Source: Acidobacteriaceae bacterium (GTDB taxonomy: Bacteria > Acidobacteriota > Terriglobia > Bryobacterales > Bryobacteraceae). From it: a stretch of 64,000 nt of DNA. Location: positions 36,476-100,475 of the forward strand of contig JADCJL010000080.1 of assembly GCA_020247055.1 (NCBI GenBank). Reading direction: 5' to 3'. The notes beneath the pieces are model-generated. The model worked only from the letters and a program-made list of their open reading frames with translations. It had not been told where the DNA came from and did not search any database. Shown here piece after piece: positions 62,419 through 64,000 of this stretch. Within the stretch, counting starts at the first letter, position 1. Every line of letters begins with the position of its first letter. A program made the position numbers and the translations under genes.

Positions 62419-64000
62419 CGTTCGATTTCTCTTCCGGATCGAGTTCGGCCACCGCCAGAGGCAGCAGCGGCGAGTAAATTTCCTGGGTCTGGCCGCCGGT
62501 CATCAGACGGCCCATGATTCCAATGTTATAAAGAGCCGGCAGCGTGTTGCGCGTCGAGGTGACCAGAAACGTCCCCGTCGTCTTATCGGTCTTATCGACC
62601 TCCATCTCGATCGCGCGAAAATCGATGAAGTTCGGCAGATCGACCACCACGTTTTCCGGCACCGCCTGCATGCGGTCGCGCGTCGTCCAGCGCCAGCGGA
62701 ACAGATATTCGTAGCCGGCGGCTTTCTTGGTCGCCTTCTCGAGCCGCAGCGACAAACCGGCCGGGGCGGCGTCGGTCAAAGCGGTTGGCAGCTGATAGCC
62801 GAGCCACTGCCCCGTCAGCGCCCGCTGCCGGTCCACCACGCCCTGTGTGGTCGCGCCGTTCACGGCGATCGAGTAGCCCAAGCCGGTCGCGATGCGCTCA
62901 ACGCGCGGCATCTTCGGATCGGTCGAAACCACGCGGAAGCCGATCTCCCCCGCGGCGAACTTCGCCTCCCGCGCCGCGGTCAGGGTGATCATACCGCGGC
63001 GGCTGTTGGCCCGGTTGTTGGGGTCGGGAATCTCGTGCGGAATGTCGCCCCCGGCCGCCTGGATACCGGCAGGCAGGTTGATGGGTTCGATTCGCAAAGG
63101 ACCGGTGTAGCCGCGGCGGTTGATGTTGAAGTTCACCAGCGCCGTGCCGCCCGCCGGAATGTTGACGAACGGAGTCGTAATTTGGGCCTGAAAATCGGGG
63201 CCCGAGCGCGACACGTGCAGCCGGTAGGCGTAGTGAGCGCCGCCGCGCAGCGCCAGGTCCTCGACCGCCACCGTGATCTTCCGCACTCCCACCGGCGCCT
63301 TGAACTGCAAAAACGGATCGCCCAGCGTCCGGCTGCTGGCCTGCACCGCGGCCACGTCTACCGGTAGCGGGGCGTCCCCGGCCGAACTCAGCTTCTTGCC
63401 AGCCTCGTCGTAAACGGTGATCAGCCCGGTGAGCTTCGAGGTACCCAACTCCCGCGCCTGCAACTCGAACAGATACTCCTGGCCGGGTTCGACGCTCAGC
63501 GTGTATTTATCCACCTCGGCAGCCTTGGCCAGCCGGCCGTTGATGGTCACCGGCAGCGCCAGCGGCGCGGTGACCGGCTCCCGCAACTCGGGATAATCGC
63601 CCACGGCGAAGGGCAGCGGCAGCGAGGGCGAATCCGGCAGGTTCACGAAGGTCTGGGGTGCCTTCACGCTCGCCAGGTCCGCTTTCACGGTCACGTTCGA
63701 CAACGTCACGTTCGTCGATTCCCCACGGCGGCCGCCGAGCGGGAAGATGTCGGCGGCGTAGGCGTAGGCTCCGGTCTTGAACCGGTAGTAGCCCTGCGCC
63801 TGCGTGGAAAACCGAGCGTCGTGGATCTCGACGTAATAGAAGCCCTCTTTGGGGAACGTCATATCGAGCCGGGCGTCGAGGCCGATCATCGGATCATCCT
63901 CACTGCGGGCGATCTGCTTGCCGGCGGCGTCATAAACGCGGATCACGGGGTCGACGGCGGAGCCGGCGCGCCGGGCGTCCACTTCGAACACGCGACGCTC
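62393..64000 (-). CDS. Exported multidomain protein with pre-peptidase-like domains (5' end outside window)
   Basis: At least 535 residues; the frame stays open to the window edge, so the N-terminus is missing. The segments FEVDARRAGSAVDPVIRVYD and TFPKEGFYYVEIHDARFS, and later YTLSVEPGQEYLFELQARELGT with LTGLITVYDEAGK, look like bacterial pre-peptidase C-terminal (PPC) domains, secreted beta-sandwiches. The last part resembles the usual partner of DUF1549/DUF1501 genes, often annotated only as hypothetical. Overlaps the DUF1549 start, so it heads this operon. Confidence 0.75.
   Translation of the reverse strand, partial: ERRVFEVDARRAGSAVDPVIRVYDAAGKQIARSEDDPMIGLDARLDMTFPKEGFYYVEIHDARFSTQAQGYYRFKTGAYAYAADIFPLGGRRGESTNVTLSNVTVKADLASVKAPQTFVNLPDSPSLPLPFAVGDYPELREPVTAPLALPVTINGRLAKAAEVDKYTLSVEPGQEYLFELQARELGTSKLTGLITVYDEAGKKLSSAGDAPLPVDVAAVQASSRTLGDPFLQFKAPVGVRKITVAVEDLALRGGAHYAYRLHVSRSGPDFQAQITTPFVNIPAGGTALVNFNINRRGYTGPLRIEPINLPAGIQAAGGDIPHEIPDPNNRANSRRGMITLTAAREAKFAAGEIGFRVVSTDPKMPRVERIATGLGYSIAVNGATTQGVVDRQRALTGQWLGYQLPTALTDAAPAGLSLRLEKATKKAAGYEYLFRWRWTTRDRMQAVPENVVVDLPNFIDFRAIEMEVDKTDKTTGTFLVTSTRNTLPALYNIGIMGRLMTGGQTQEIYSPLLPLAVAELDPEEKSNDANPTPAR

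Overview
The window reads as a high-G+C Gram-negative chromosome segment from the Acidobacteriota, most likely the Bryobacterales/Solibacterales branch. The best markers are a secreted protease ending in the Solibacter-type C-terminal domain (TIGR03437-like), a VWFA-related protein of the Acidobacterial kind (TIGR03436-like), a 1,148-residue Oar-like TonB receptor with a carboxypeptidase-like N-terminal domain, and two pairs of 'planctomycete-type' cytochrome/exported proteins (DUF1592/DUF1552 and DUF1549-1553/DUF1501). bamA, skp and lpxC show a diderm with lipid A. Coding density is very high. I saw no tRNA, rRNA, CRISPR array, insertion sequence, prophage or plasmid gene.

Layout. 1-5.9 kb: end of an amino acid permease, a HEAT-like protein, small exported and membrane proteins, an RRM protein and a secreted aldose epimerase. 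5.7-11.5 kb (minus): bamA, skp, a degenerate DUF885 protein, a small membrane protein, and a second RRM protein upstream. 11.6-16 kb (minus): an envelope operon lpxC - pgsA-like - membrane protein - YdcF-like - ABC exporter. 16-21.9 kb (plus): polA, a lipoprotein cyclophilin, a Tat-type aldo/keto reductase, a VWFA protein and a DUF1080 protein. 21.9-27.1 kb: tandem universal stress protein, sulfatase, Na+/solute symporter and a divergent exported protein. 27.05-29.8 kb: a very short candidate selenoprotein gene, pnp and rpsO. 29.9-34.9 kb: SDR, thiE-like, astacin-like protease and L-2-hydroxyglutarate oxidase. 34.9-38.1 kb: a reduced Tad pilus set (tadC, tadB, and a CpaB fused to a secretin-like domain). 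38.1-43.4 kb: small exported protein, permease, glycosyltransferase, HEAT protein, SDR. 43.4-48.5 kb: the housekeeping operon apt-ispE-prs-rplY-pth-rpsF-rpsR-rplI. 48.6-64 kb: exported multidomain cytochrome pairs, the TonB receptor, a sugar isomerase, an MFS carrier and a DUF1080 protein, which together look like extracellular carbohydrate handling.

The most unusual observation is at 27053-27235 on the minus strand. A 31-codon frame encoding one membrane segment ends at a UGA. Reading that UGA as selenocysteine gives a U-x3-C motif and a 60-residue protein. A near-perfect hairpin with GU in its apical loop lies about 20 nt after the UGA, as in bacterial SECIS elements. Other points for a second look are a DUF885 peptidase homologue that has lost its catalytic Glu and a conserved block, the CpaB-secretin fusion, a tandem 91-bp structured repeat, a 19-bp tandem repeat upstream of a glycosyltransferase, minus-strand terminators with the same TTCGTT tail, and many overlapping gene ends without terminators.
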